A DNA stretch of 34,683 nt from GCA-2862585 sp036340235 (lineage in GTDB: Bacteria; Bacteroidota; Bacteroidia; Flavobacteriales; UBA7312). The stretch lies in NCBI GenBank assembly GCA_036340235.1, contig JAYYZE010000033.1, positions 1 to 34,683 of the forward strand, in the 5' to 3' direction. Positions 25,701 through 33,117 of this stretch are shown piece after piece; the first letter of the stretch is position 1, and every line of letters starts with the position of its first letter. Made by a program: the position numbers and the translations under genes. Below the pieces are notes generated by a model, which was not told where the DNA came from, did no database searches, and worked only from the letters and a program-made list of their open reading frames with translations.

Positions 25701-25944
25701 CCGGAGAGTTATTCCAGTAAACAAGGGTTTGATTGGCGTCTATGATGTCTTTTGTTTCGTCAATATTTGCCTTGATGGTGTAATGAACGTCTTGTTGCCA
25801 ATAGCCAAGTGGGGCTTTATTTTTCCAATAGTTAGGATTGTCAGCCTGTCTGTAAGTATTGGGTGGGGTATTTGGGTTGTAGTTATTTTGACAAAAACCA
25901 ATGAAGTAAGTGGTTAAAAACAAACAAAAAAATAGTGACCTCAT
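22759..25944 (-). CDS. M1 family metallopeptidase fused to a probable Omp85-type barrel
   Basis: A 1061-residue exported protein with signal peptide (cleavage near residue 18, GFCQ). Residues about 45-550 are an M1 aminopeptidase: GMEYP (362-366) in the place of the GxMEN exopeptidase motif, HEIGH (384-388) and Glu407 in LDEGF complete the zinc site with 18 residues between, and Tyr487/488 is the likely transition-state Tyr. Residues about 690-1061 are beta-rich with an LRGF motif (929-932), FELEFQNLLPVYSNNFSTYLFADAG (about 960-984, read as two pieces), RADAGIGFAL, IRLDFP and a terminal Phe. These are the features of an Omp85/surface-antigen barrel. The peptidase would then be tethered to the outer membrane. 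The next gene, galE, starts 2 bp downstream. Confidence 0.87.
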   Translation of the reverse strand: MRSLFFCLFLTTYFIGFCQNNYNPNTPPNTYRQADNPNYWKNKAPLGYWQQDVHYTIKANIDETKDIIDANQTLVYWNNSPDELNVLYFHLYQNAFIPDSYCSELHRQNNKAIGYGRYEKKGLGTVVENMRIDGKQVNTILDNTILKVELNEPLPSGDSITIQMDFKTYFDKGTQRRRMKTFKAFGHNHYDGVLWYPRISVYDKKFGWTTDQHIGKEFYGDFGTFDVELTFSSNYVVEATGMLQNKDEVMPETLRQKLDIKNFADKPWNSAPSIIIPYDSLSRKTWIYHAENVHDFAFTADPTYRIGEAEWNGIRAISLVQEPHASKWQNAADFAAKVIQVFSEDIGMYEYNKIIVADARDGMEYPMITLDGGSDPGYRGLLAHEIGHQWFYAMVGSNETYRAALDEGFTQFLTAWALNKIDGEYLVTKEPSSKYTKRHKKKVKAIDSRVYYSYIRDATKYNDPPLNTHSHEFNSALGHGGGYRHVYYKTAAMLYNLEYVLGEELFLDAMKYYFEKWKMAHPYFDDFRQSIIEYTKVDLNWFFDQWLETSKTIDYGIKKINHLGNENYRITFERKGEMHMPIDFSVFANDGKEYKFHISNTWFTKKTNATILKKWHAWGKLFPQYSTELNIPSGIDYVQIDPSNRLADKYMLDNKSQTPIDVSFDARIWNLPDWKTYELNNRPELWWNDFDGMKVGWHFNGDYMNYHHQINSTIWVNTGLLQKKLDNTIANEYNAFSYRFNYKTGLDKWSKNTSITLHSRFLDGLNLNKLHVEKSDYSKKNKVYAYFKSMYRQSSYDLLYTNYNHWQNDKFNNTASFGWQHKYTYVNGKGVLNLELKSSAIGSDYDYSSIVFSSVHKSKIGQFYFNSRAFAQYGSGTNWANESRLHLAGANLEEMMENKFSRSSGFIPTEWLGYGESTNHFQMGGGLNLRGFSGYLVPEINEDGQYVEAYRGESGASVSFELEFQNLLPVYSNNFSTYLFADAGVINTTEINSKNIRNAFSDVRADAGIGFALTLKKWGDLQMVKPLTIRLDFPMYLNTIPNVDDDNFQTNRFVMGIGRTF

Positions 25945-25972
25945 GAATAATTTTTTTTTAAAATCAATCAGC

Positions 25973-25980
25973 CAAAGATA
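25973..25980 (-). promoter_or_regulatory. Candidate -7 promoter element for the M1-barrel gene
   Basis: Minus-strand TATCTTTG matches TAnnTTTG exactly, 28 bp before the ATG at 25944 in the 43-bp gap after the TonB receptor gene. No clear -33 TTG is seen, so read-through from the receptor gene is equally possible. Confidence 0.35.
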
Positions 25981-25987
25981 GTCAATT

Positions 25988-28432
25988 CTAAAACGCCATA
26001 TGAAGTTTTAGATTTATAAGTCGAGAGGTAAGTCTGTTGGGTACTCCGAATTGATTACCACTAATATCCTGAACCCATAGGTACGAAATGGTGTTATCAA
26101 TGTTTAGCAAGTTAAAAACTTCCATACTTAACCATGTATGCTTGGTAAATTTGAAGGGATTCCATTTTTTTCTAACGCTTTTTTCTTTTTTTAGTGCAGC
26201 AGAAAACCCAATGTCAACGCGTTTGTAGTCAGGTAAGTAAAAATCGTGCTGCCCCTTGAAGCTGTTGGGTGGAGTAAGTGGTAGTTTAGAGCCATAAACA
26301 AGATTCAGGTGCATTTTAAAGTTTGGATTTTTAGGAAGATAATCTTGAAAAAATAGATTGAAATTGATAAGTTGGTTGGTTGGTCTTTCGTAGTATCCTG
26401 GTTCTATGATATTTCCATTAATTTCGTAGTTGTCTCCGATAATATCTGCTTTAGTTTGAAGTATTGAAAGACTAGCCCATGATTCTATATTTTTTACAAA
26501 TTCACCATTAAGTCTAAAGTCAATACCTGTTGAATAGCCCAGAGCATTATTGTTAGCATAGTATCTAATTCTAATATTTTCTACATCATAGGGTATAAGA
26601 TTGGTTAAATGCTTGTAATACAGTTCAGTAACTAGCTTGAAAGGGCGTTGCCATAGATTAAAATTGTAATCAAATCCTATAACGTAATGCACTGACTTTT
26701 GGGACTTTATATTTCTGTTGATGACACCTTTTAAATCCCTTAATTCTCTATAAAAAGGACTTTGATAGTAGATACCACTTGAAACTCTAAACACTACGTC
26801 ATTTTGCCATAATGGCTGATAAGAAATGCTGGCTCTTGGGCTAAACAAGTACTCTTCGTTTAGATCCCAATAGGCGGTTCGAATTCCGGAGGTCAAGTCA
26901 AATTGCCCTAATGATTGACTAATTTGCATAAAGGCATTGTGTCTTAAGGATTTTAAATTGATAGATGTTCTAAGGGACTCATCTAAGACGAAGGGTTCGG
27001 CGTTTTGAATACCTATGCCTATTGAGTCACTAGGGTGTGGTAATGAATAATCAGCTGAATCTATGAGTATCCATTCGTTAATTTCGTCTCTTATCTGTTC
27101 TTGTTGTGATTTTATTCCCCATCTGAATTCAAAATTGTCTTTGAAAAAAACACCTTTATGTTCGACATTAATTACGGAAGCTTGAAGGAAATTTCTGGCG
27201 TGATTAAGATGAGAACCAACGCCGATATCAAAAGTGGCTTCTCCAAAACTATCGGAACCTAGATTGTTATCTACTTCAGATAGCCAATATTGTCCCAAAA
27301 TATCAAATGTTTCACTTTCAAAGGTTTGAAAGCCCGAGAGTGTGACATTAAGATTAAGGTTTTTTCGTGGTGTAAATTGTAAATCATATGCACCAAAAAA
27401 GGTTTCATATTGATCAATTTCTTGACCTTCAAAATATATCCTTAATTCTAGTGGAATACTTATGGTTCCAAATCGAGTAGTGGCGTTTGAGGGAATATGA
27501 AGGTATTTATTGTTAGAATAGTTTAATAACGTGGTCATGGACCATTTAGAACTAGCGGCATAAGTTATCATAGCCTGAACATCAGTAAAGTGGGGTTTGT
27601 ATTCTCCCTTTGTCTCCAAACTATTTAATAAATATTGGTTGGTTTTGTGTCTCACGCCCAACAAATACGAAATAGAAGAGGTAGAATCATAACCTTGAAT
27701 GTACGCGTTAGCACCCAATAAGGACATGGTGGCTGATGCGCCAAATTCTCTAGGTCGTTTGTAATTGATGTCCAAAACAGACGACATTTTGTCGCCGTAT
27801 TGGGCGGCATAACCTCCAGCGGAAAAATTTATGGAAGAAACTAAGTCAGAGTTGACAAAGGAAAGTCCTTCTTGCTGTCCAGAGCGAACAAGAAACGGTC
27901 TGTACACCTCAATACCATTGACATAAACAAGGTTTTCGTCAAAATTACCACCCCGAACGGTGTATTGTGAACTCAATTCGCTAGATGAACTAACTCCAGG
28001 TAAGGTTTTTATTAGTCCCTCAACACCACTAATTGTACTAGGCAAAACGTTCACATTTTTTACATCTACTGTCTCAAAGGTGTTGGTTCTTGTTTTTTGA
28101 TCATTAATTTCTACATTGCCAATATCGATTCCCAAAATATTTAAATTCACATTTATTGTGTGTGTTTGTCCTTGTTTAAGCATCGGCACTTTAACTATTT
28201 TACTTCTATAGCCAATGAATGAAAATGACAATTTTTGAAATTGATTAGCAGAAAGATTAATACTATAAAACCCATTCTTGTCGGATGAAGTGCCAATTTT
28301 TTCTCCCACTACGGAAACGTTCACTTTATCTAATAAGTTTCCGTTTTCATCTCGAATGTAACCTTCAACCGTTTGACCGAAAACCTCTAATGAAACACAG
28401 CACAATACTAATATGTAAAGATAATTCAGCAT
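25988..28432 (-). CDS. TonB-dependent receptor with carboxypeptidase-regulatory-like domain
   Basis: An 814-residue outer-membrane receptor. After a signal peptide (to about residue 19, VFGQ) comes a carboxypeptidase-D regulatory-like domain (VEGYIRDENGNLLDKVNVSV to about residue 100). The plug domain follows, with VNVLPSTISGVEGLIKTLPGV, SSQYTVRGGNFDENLVYVNG and PFLVRSGQQEGLSFVNSDLV (about 128-205). The rest is a 22-strand-type barrel ending in Phe. The energised barrel imports a substrate that cannot be deduced; no SusD partner is adjacent, which argues against a classical polysaccharide utilisation locus. It heads the minus-strand series containing the M1-barrel and glycan genes. Confidence 0.9.
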   Translation of the reverse strand: MLNYLYILVLCCVSLEVFGQTVEGYIRDENGNLLDKVNVSVVGEKIGTSSDKNGFYSINLSANQFQKLSFSFIGYRSKIVKVPMLKQGQTHTINVNLNILGIDIGNVEINDQKTRTNTFETVDVKNVNVLPSTISGVEGLIKTLPGVSSSSELSSQYTVRGGNFDENLVYVNGIEVYRPFLVRSGQQEGLSFVNSDLVSSINFSAGGYAAQYGDKMSSVLDINYKRPREFGASATMSLLGANAYIQGYDSTSSISYLLGVRHKTNQYLLNSLETKGEYKPHFTDVQAMITYAASSKWSMTTLLNYSNNKYLHIPSNATTRFGTISIPLELRIYFEGQEIDQYETFFGAYDLQFTPRKNLNLNVTLSGFQTFESETFDILGQYWLSEVDNNLGSDSFGEATFDIGVGSHLNHARNFLQASVINVEHKGVFFKDNFEFRWGIKSQQEQIRDEINEWILIDSADYSLPHPSDSIGIGIQNAEPFVLDESLRTSINLKSLRHNAFMQISQSLGQFDLTSGIRTAYWDLNEEYLFSPRASISYQPLWQNDVVFRVSSGIYYQSPFYRELRDLKGVINRNIKSQKSVHYVIGFDYNFNLWQRPFKLVTELYYKHLTNLIPYDVENIRIRYYANNNALGYSTGIDFRLNGEFVKNIESWASLSILQTKADIIGDNYEINGNIIEPGYYERPTNQLINFNLFFQDYLPKNPNFKMHLNLVYGSKLPLTPPNSFKGQHDFYLPDYKRVDIGFSAALKKEKSVRKKWNPFKFTKHTWLSMEVFNLLNIDNTISYLWVQDISGNQFGVPNRLTSRLINLKLHMAF

Positions 28433-28439
28433 GCGGTGT

Positions 28440-28447
28440 CAAATGTA
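28440..28447 (-). promoter_or_regulatory. Candidate -7 promoter element for the TonB receptor gene
   Basis: Minus-strand TACATTTG matches TAnnTTTG exactly and ends 7 bp before the ATG at 28432, implying a leader of only a few nucleotides. Confidence 0.45.
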
Positions 28448-28538
28448 TTAATATTCAATAAATTTAAACTAAATAAAAGTGTAATAATGATTTGACTTTG
28501 TTACTTAGAATAACATAAAATTTTCTAAAATAGTATTC

Positions 28539-28952
28539 ATGAAAAAAATTTTGATTTTATGTACTGGTAACTCTTGTCGATCACAAATGGTAGAGGCCTG
28601 TTTGAGGTCTTTGATTGTCGACAGTAAGTATACTATTTTTAGCGCTGGTTTGGAGGCTCATGGCATCAATCCATACATGAAAAAAGCCATGGAAAAAGTA
28701 GGCTATTCTTTAGAAGGTCATACTTCCAATCAAATGGTTGAATATAAAGACATAATGTTTGATGTAGTTATCACAGTTTGTGATCATGCTAATGAGCATT
28801 GTCCTTACTTTAAGAACACCCACAATCGCATTCATCATTCCTTTGAGGACCCTGCAAAAGCACAAGGCACTGATGAAGAAAAAATAGTGGTTTATGAAAG
28901 AGTACGAGACGAAATTATTGACTATTGCGCCAAACTCACTTTGGATTTATAA
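28539..28952 (+). CDS. arsC: Arsenate reductase, thioredoxin-coupled (LMW-phosphatase fold)
   Basis: A 137-residue cytosolic enzyme that reduces arsenate to arsenite. The P-loop is CTGNSCRS, with nucleophile Cys8 and Arg14 (CX5R). Cys81 and Cys88 in VCDHANEHCP form the disulfide relay, and Asp104 in EDPAK is the general acid; these correspond to Cys10, Cys82, Cys89 and Asp105 of the Staphylococcus plasmid pI258 enzyme. The presence of all three cysteines favours arsenate reductase over a protein tyrosine phosphatase. No arsR, arsB or acr3 gene is adjacent, so it is a solitary detoxification gene. It is convergent with the M23 peptidase gene, with an 11-bp gap. Confidence 0.9.
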   Translation: MKKILILCTGNSCRSQMVEACLRSLIVDSKYTIFSAGLEAHGINPYMKKAMEKVGYSLEGHTSNQMVEYKDIMFDVVITVCDHANEHCPYFKNTHNRIHHSFEDPAKAQGTDEEKIVVYERVRDEIIDYCAKLTLDL

Positions 28953-28963
28953 TATCCCCAATT

Positions 28964-30661
28964 TTACTTGTAAAAGATCGCTTCGTATTCTGACGTATTA
29001 CCTAAATTATCCTCAACAACAAGTGTGAATTTGTGTGTGCCCTCAGAAAGGCTTTTCCTAAAGCGGTGAGTTAACCTATTTTTTTTGGGTTCATATTCCA
29101 TAAGTACCCATTCCATGTCTATATATGCATTGTATGACTTAATGCCACTTTCAGCGTCTTTGATGGTCATTTTTAGTGTTGGACCTTCTATTTTCTTGCC
29201 ATTATGTATGTTTAAACCCTTTATACTGGGTGCAATGGTATCTACGGCGACGGAATAGTCTCCAAATGTTTTGATTGTTGCGGAAATGGTGCCTTTATCA
29301 AATGTTCCTCCAACAAAGCTAATGGCTTTTTCATTTTTAATTTTACACACAAATGCCTTGTCAGATAAATGGCTTGGTACCGTTGTTACAAATTCTACTT
29401 TGAAAGGGTAGTGGAGTGGTGTGTGTGCCGAATGTATTTGGTGAATAGGAGCATAAAAACTAGAGAAGGTATCATTAACCATGTTGTAATCAAAATAAAT
29501 GGTGTCGTATAGAGACTTAGCGGGGATGCTTAAGCTAATGGAATCGTTCTTAAAAAAATTTCTTTGGTTGAATGGGAAAACTGGAGAATCGTAACGCCCA
29601 ACATTTAGCGCTTTAGTTGGCACTTTTTGCTTATTGTCTATCCAAAATGTAAGGCTAGAGGAGTTTCCATAAACGTCATCTACGAAAAACTCAATAAACT
29701 GATTAGTCCTTGGGCTTATGGTTCCGTTGTTCAACATGTAATTATAAATACTTAGGGGATTATTGGAAGATTTAAAACATTTGTGAAACTTTTTGTTGTT
29801 CTTCTTGTGCTCCATGTAGTCCTTGTGGGTATTTATATACTTTGTTTCTTGAAAAGAAAACGCTTCCATTTCGTGCGAATAAACCATCAAGGAATCGACA
29901 AATAAATTAATGGCGTAGACACCATTTTTATTGTTGGCGCCATTAAGCACATCATGTGTGCTGATACCTATGGAGTAGGGGCCTGAAATATCTACCTTCT
30001 GATCAATAAAAAAAGTACCATTATTACCTTTGACTTTTACTTTCAAGCTTTCGTTTTTTCCATTTATAAGTGTGTAATACGTCTGGGGATAAAACTTTAC
30101 TTCTTTAATAATGGGAGGTAAGTTATCTTTTACATCAAAGTTGAAATGTAGTACATTTTGAGGCTCTTGGTTGTTACTTTTTCTTATTTCAAAATGAAGG
30201 TGTGGAGCAAAGGAACTACCAGTATTTCCCGAAAGTCCAATGACCTGCCCTTTTTTTACTAAAAATTCACCTTCTTTGGGAAACAATTCAATGCTGTAGG
30301 ATTGTTCTATGTATTGATTTTTGATTACAAAATCTTGAATCTTTCTATGATATTTCATCAGATGAGCATAGACTGAAGTATAACCATTAGGATGCGTAAT
30401 ATAAATGGCTTTGCCATATCCCCAAGGCGAAACTTTAATCCTAGAGACATAGCCATCTTCAATTGCGTAAACATTTAGCCCCGAACGTCCTTGGGTTTTT
30501 ATGTCTATACCAGCATGAAAGTGATTAGACCTTAATTCACCGAACGTTCCAGATAAAAGCAAAGGTATGTCTAGTGGTGGATGAAAATTTGTTGACTGAT
30601 TCTGACCAAATAGAAAACTGTTGATGAATAAAAACAGCAATGAAATCTTAATTTTCAACAT
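28964..30661 (-). CDS. M23 family (LytM-type) metallopeptidase
   Basis: About 565 residues, exported (signal peptide MLKIKISLLFLFINSFLFGQ). The frame is also open 15 bp upstream to an ATG at 30676, but starting at 30661 places the positively charged n-region correctly. The zinc endopeptidase domain lies near the N-terminus at about residues 35-165: NHFHAGID gives the HxxxD pair, then SVYAHL and PHLHFEIR the HxH pair. The family cuts peptidoglycan cross-links or acts as LytM-type activators; all metal ligands are present, so activity is likely. The C-terminal 400 residues are beta-rich, Ig-like (for example DAESGIKSYNAYIDMEW) and may bind the envelope. Confidence 0.9.
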   Translation of the reverse strand: MLKIKISLLFLFINSFLFGQNQSTNFHPPLDIPLLLSGTFGELRSNHFHAGIDIKTQGRSGLNVYAIEDGYVSRIKVSPWGYGKAIYITHPNGYTSVYAHLMKYHRKIQDFVIKNQYIEQSYSIELFPKEGEFLVKKGQVIGLSGNTGSSFAPHLHFEIRKSNNQEPQNVLHFNFDVKDNLPPIIKEVKFYPQTYYTLINGKNESLKVKVKGNNGTFFIDQKVDISGPYSIGISTHDVLNGANNKNGVYAINLFVDSLMVYSHEMEAFSFQETKYINTHKDYMEHKKNNKKFHKCFKSSNNPLSIYNYMLNNGTISPRTNQFIEFFVDDVYGNSSSLTFWIDNKQKVPTKALNVGRYDSPVFPFNQRNFFKNDSISLSIPAKSLYDTIYFDYNMVNDTFSSFYAPIHQIHSAHTPLHYPFKVEFVTTVPSHLSDKAFVCKIKNEKAISFVGGTFDKGTISATIKTFGDYSVAVDTIAPSIKGLNIHNGKKIEGPTLKMTIKDAESGIKSYNAYIDMEWVLMEYEPKKNRLTHRFRKSLSEGTHKFTLVVEDNLGNTSEYEAIFYK

Positions 30662-30694
30662 AGGTTGACAGTACATTTAACAAATTATAAATCA

Positions 30695-30702
30695 CAAAAA
30701 TA
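30695..30702 (-). promoter_or_regulatory. Candidate -7 promoter element for the M23 peptidase gene
   Basis: Minus-strand TATTTTTG matches TAnnTTTG, about 33 bp before the ATG at 30661. The -33 region is unconvincing. Confidence 0.35.
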
Positions 30703-30726
30703 ATACTAAAAAAAGTATGTCAATAC

Positions 30727-30757
30727 TTTGAATTTACGCTATGCAATATTAACTTTG
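30727..30757 (+). promoter_or_regulatory. Promoter of the zapA operon
   Basis: TTTG at 30727-30730 and TAACTTTG at 30750-30757 are separated by 19 bp, a textbook Bacteroidota promoter. The leader to the ATG at 30787 would be about 24 nt. Confidence 0.75.
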
Positions 30758-30786
30758 TTAGTTCAAATCTGTTGTTGTTTATTTTT

Positions 30787-31068
30787 ATGAAAGCAATTAT
30801 TGAACGTCTAAGTAACAAAATTAACACTTTGGTAGCTCAGTACGACGAATTGAAATATAAACATCAAAAGTCCCTTTCAAAAGTTGACGATCTATCTTTA
30901 GAATTGGATAAATGCTCAACAACTATACAACAACTAGAAGAGAAAATTAACATCTTGAAACTTTCGACCTCTATTAAGACCGAATTAGGGGGTAATAAAG
31001 TAGCTAGAAAACAAATAAATGAGTTAGTGCGGAAGATAGACAAATGTATTGCATTATTAAACAAATGA
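30787..31068 (+). CDS. Small coiled-coil protein upstream of zapA
   Basis: A 93-residue, mostly helical protein (MKAIIERLSNKINTLVAQYDEL and following heptad-like leucines and isoleucines to about residue 60), with a C-terminal helix EDIA-free but Lys/Leu-rich (KQINELVRKIDKCIALL). There is no recognisable enzyme motif. A TTG at 30772 extends the frame by five residues, but the ATG at 30787 is preferred. It ends 12 bp before zapA and is probably co-transcribed with it from the promoter at 30727-30757. A ZapB-like or ZapA-partner role in division is a reasonable guess from position and coiled-coil form, not from sequence homology. Confidence 0.75.
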   Translation: MKAIIERLSNKINTLVAQYDELKYKHQKSLSKVDDLSLELDKCSTTIQQLEEKINILKLSTSIKTELGGNKVARKQINELVRKIDKCIALLNK

Positions 31069-31080
31069 TTGTTTCTGCTT

Positions 31081-31362
31081 ATGCAAAAGCTAAAAATAAA
31101 GGTAAAAATTGCTAACAGAGTATTTCCTTTGACAATTTCTAGAAATGAAGAAGAGGGTATTCGTAAGGCAGTCAAGGCCATAGAGGATAGACTAAAGATT
31201 TACGAATCACGGTTCGAGGCAAAAGATACTCAAGATTTGCTAAGTATGTGTCTTTTGGAAATGTCTGTCAATCTTTTAGGAGATGAGCAAAAGCTCAAAG
31301 TAGATAGCGATTTAGAAGATAAGTTACTAGCGATGGAGTCTGTCATTGACCATCATTTATAA
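31081..31362 (+). CDS. zapA: Cell division protein ZapA
   Basis: A 93-residue protein beginning MQKLKIKVKIANRVFPLTIS, with the beta-strand pattern of the ZapA N-terminal domain, followed by NEEEGIRKAVKAIEDRLKIYE and a C-terminal coiled-coil helix (TQDLLSMCLLEMSVNLL). ZapA binds FtsZ and bundles its protofilaments at the division ring. A TTG at 31069, right after the upstream stop, also opens this frame, but the ATG at 31081 fits the family N-terminus. The 6S RNA and rny follow, a gene order also seen elsewhere in Bacteroidota. Confidence 0.87.
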   Translation: MQKLKIKVKIANRVFPLTISRNEEEGIRKAVKAIEDRLKIYESRFEAKDTQDLLSMCLLEMSVNLLGDEQKLKVDSDLEDKLLAMESVIDHHL

Positions 31363-31383
31363 CAAACGTTCTTTAACAAAACA

Positions 31384-31566
31384 TCCGCATCGATTATTCC
31401 AGTTTTTAAACTCAACGTGATATATTCTGGGGAATGACTTATGCTTTCAAAAACCGGCCTCAACCCAAGTGGTTTCTTTTAAGGACAGTGGACTTTTGCG
31501 ATAGTGTAGCAACCTCATTAATTTTTTTAGGAGTTTAATAGCTCACTAATTGATGCGGGTTTTTTA
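31384..31566 (+). ncRNA. ssrS: 6S RNA (6S-Flavo type)
   Basis: The 219-bp gap between zapA and rny has no reading frame but folds into a long hairpin rod. CCGCATCGATTA (31385-31396) pairs with TAATTGATGCGG (31547-31558) over 12 bp with one G-U pair, and TTAAACTC (31406-31413) pairs with GAGTTTAA (31531-31538). The closing arm ends in a T tract (31560-31565), forming the terminator. 6S RNA mimics an open promoter, binding and inhibiting housekeeping RNA polymerase; the flavobacterial form is a separate Rfam family located near zapA. A weak promoter, TTG (31346-31348) then 19 bp and GTTCTTTA, would start the RNA near 31381. The ends are estimates. Confidence 0.85.
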
Positions 31567-31581
31567 AAAATAAAACAAACA

Positions 31582-33117
31582 ATGACAGAATATATTTTAA
31601 TAATTATTTCAAGTGTACTCTTTGGTGCCACTATGAGCTATTTGTTTACAATCTCAAAAAATAAAAATAAATCCAATGCTATTATCAAAGAAGCTCATCA
31701 AAAAGCTAAGCAAATTCATAAAGAAAAAATACTACAAGCCAAAGAGAAGTTTATTGAACTTAAATCTGAGCACGAAAAAATAATCAACCAACGAAATCAA
31801 AAAGTTTCACAGGCCGAATCAAGAATTAAGGAAAAGGAAAGTCGGGTGGCACAAAAATTGAATTCTCTAAAAAATAAAGAATCCCATTTAGAGAAAAATC
31901 GACAAAACGTTGAAAAACAATTATATGCTATCAAAGAAAAAGAAGTAAAATGCGATAAGTTGTTACAAAAGCAAGTGGAAGCTTTAGAGACTATTTCTTC
32001 ATACTCGGCAGAAGATGCCAAAAAAGAATTGATACAAACTCTCAAAGATGAGGCCAAAACAAAATCCATGGCTTATGTACAAGAGATTGTAGAAGAGGCC
32101 AAGCTTACAGCCACAAGAGATGCAAAAAAAATAGTGATTCAGACTATTCAACGAACGGCCACTGAACATGCTATAGAAAATTCTGTTTCTGTTTTTAATA
32201 TTGAGGGTGATGAGGTGAAAGGTCGAATTATTGGTAGAGAGGGTCGTAATATCAGATCGCTAGAATCTGCCACAGGTGTAGAAATAATTGTTGATGATAC
32301 CCCTGATGCAATATTGCTTTCTTGTTTTGATCCTATTCGTAGAGAAATAGCTCGATTGGCTTTGCATAAATTGGTAACAGATGGCCGTATTCATCCTGCT
32401 CGAATTGAAGAGGTGGTTAAAAAGACAACCAAACAAATTGAAGAGGAAATTATTGACACGGGCAAAAAAACTTCAATTGATCTTGGAATACACGGATTAC
32501 ATCCAGAAATGATACGTATGATAGGTAGAATGAAGTATCGTTCATCTTATGGTCAAAACTTATTACAACACTCACGCGAGGTTGCTAATATGTGTGCTAC
32601 CATGGCATCTGAGTTGGATTTGGACGTAAAGGCAGCAAAACGTGCAGGGCTACTACACGATATTGGTAAGGTGCCTGATGATGAACCTGAATTACCTCAC
32701 GCAATTTTGGGTATGAAGTTAGCACAGAAGTTTGGTGAAAAACCTCATGTATGTAATGCCATCGGCGCTCATCACGACGAAATAGAAATGAACTCAATGA
32801 TATCGCCCATCGTTCAGGTTTGTGACGCCATTTCAGGAGCTAGACCAGGGGCGCGTCGTGAAATTGTAGAAGCGTATATAAAGCGAATCAAAGAGCTAGA
32901 AAACACGGCTCTAGCATACCCAGGCGTTATTAAATCCTATGCTATACAAGCGGGTAGGGAGTTGAGGGTAATCGTTGAAAGTGAAAAAATTTCTGACACT
33001 GAAGCCCAAAAATTATCTTTTGATTTATCTCAAAAGATAGAAACCGAAATGACTTACCCCGGACAAGTCAAGGTAACAGTTATTAGAGAAACCAGAGCAG
33101 TGAATTATGCTAAATAA
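31582..33117 (+). CDS. rny: Ribonuclease Y
   Basis: A 511-residue membrane-anchored endoribonuclease that starts mRNA decay. Order of domains: transmembrane anchor (about 3-23), long charged coiled coil (30-200), KH RNA-binding domain with GRIIGREGRN (214-223) and HPARIEEVV, then an HD domain with the metal ligands His329 (LLQHSREVA) and His359-Asp360 (GLLHDIGK), followed by HHDE near 397-400. All catalytic residues are present and the length is standard. The ATG is 16 bp downstream of the 6S RNA terminator, so some read-through or a promoter inside that region must feed it. The stop abuts the convergent SirB1-like gene with no gap. Confidence 0.95.
   Translation: MTEYILIIISSVLFGATMSYLFTISKNKNKSNAIIKEAHQKAKQIHKEKILQAKEKFIELKSEHEKIINQRNQKVSQAESRIKEKESRVAQKLNSLKNKESHLEKNRQNVEKQLYAIKEKEVKCDKLLQKQVEALETISSYSAEDAKKELIQTLKDEAKTKSMAYVQEIVEEAKLTATRDAKKIVIQTIQRTATEHAIENSVSVFNIEGDEVKGRIIGREGRNIRSLESATGVEIIVDDTPDAILLSCFDPIRREIARLALHKLVTDGRIHPARIEEVVKKTTKQIEEEIIDTGKKTSIDLGIHGLHPEMIRMIGRMKYRSSYGQNLLQHSREVANMCATMASELDLDVKAAKRAGLLHDIGKVPDDEPELPHAILGMKLAQKFGEKPHVCNAIGAHHDEIEMNSMISPIVQVCDAISGARPGARREIVEAYIKRIKELENTALAYPGVIKSYAIQAGRELRVIVESEKISDTEAQKLSFDLSQKIETEMTYPGQVKVTVIRETRAVNYAK

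Noticed and set aside
25988..28432. SusC-type receptor of a polysaccharide utilisation locus
   Set aside because: No SusD partner, no glycoside hydrolases or sulfatases nearby, and at 814 residues it is shorter than typical SusC proteins.
28539..28952. Low-molecular-weight protein tyrosine phosphatase instead of arsenate reductase
   Set aside because: The Cys81/Cys88 pair and the EDPAK acid loop fit thioredoxin-coupled ArsC; LMW tyrosine phosphatases lack this cysteine relay.
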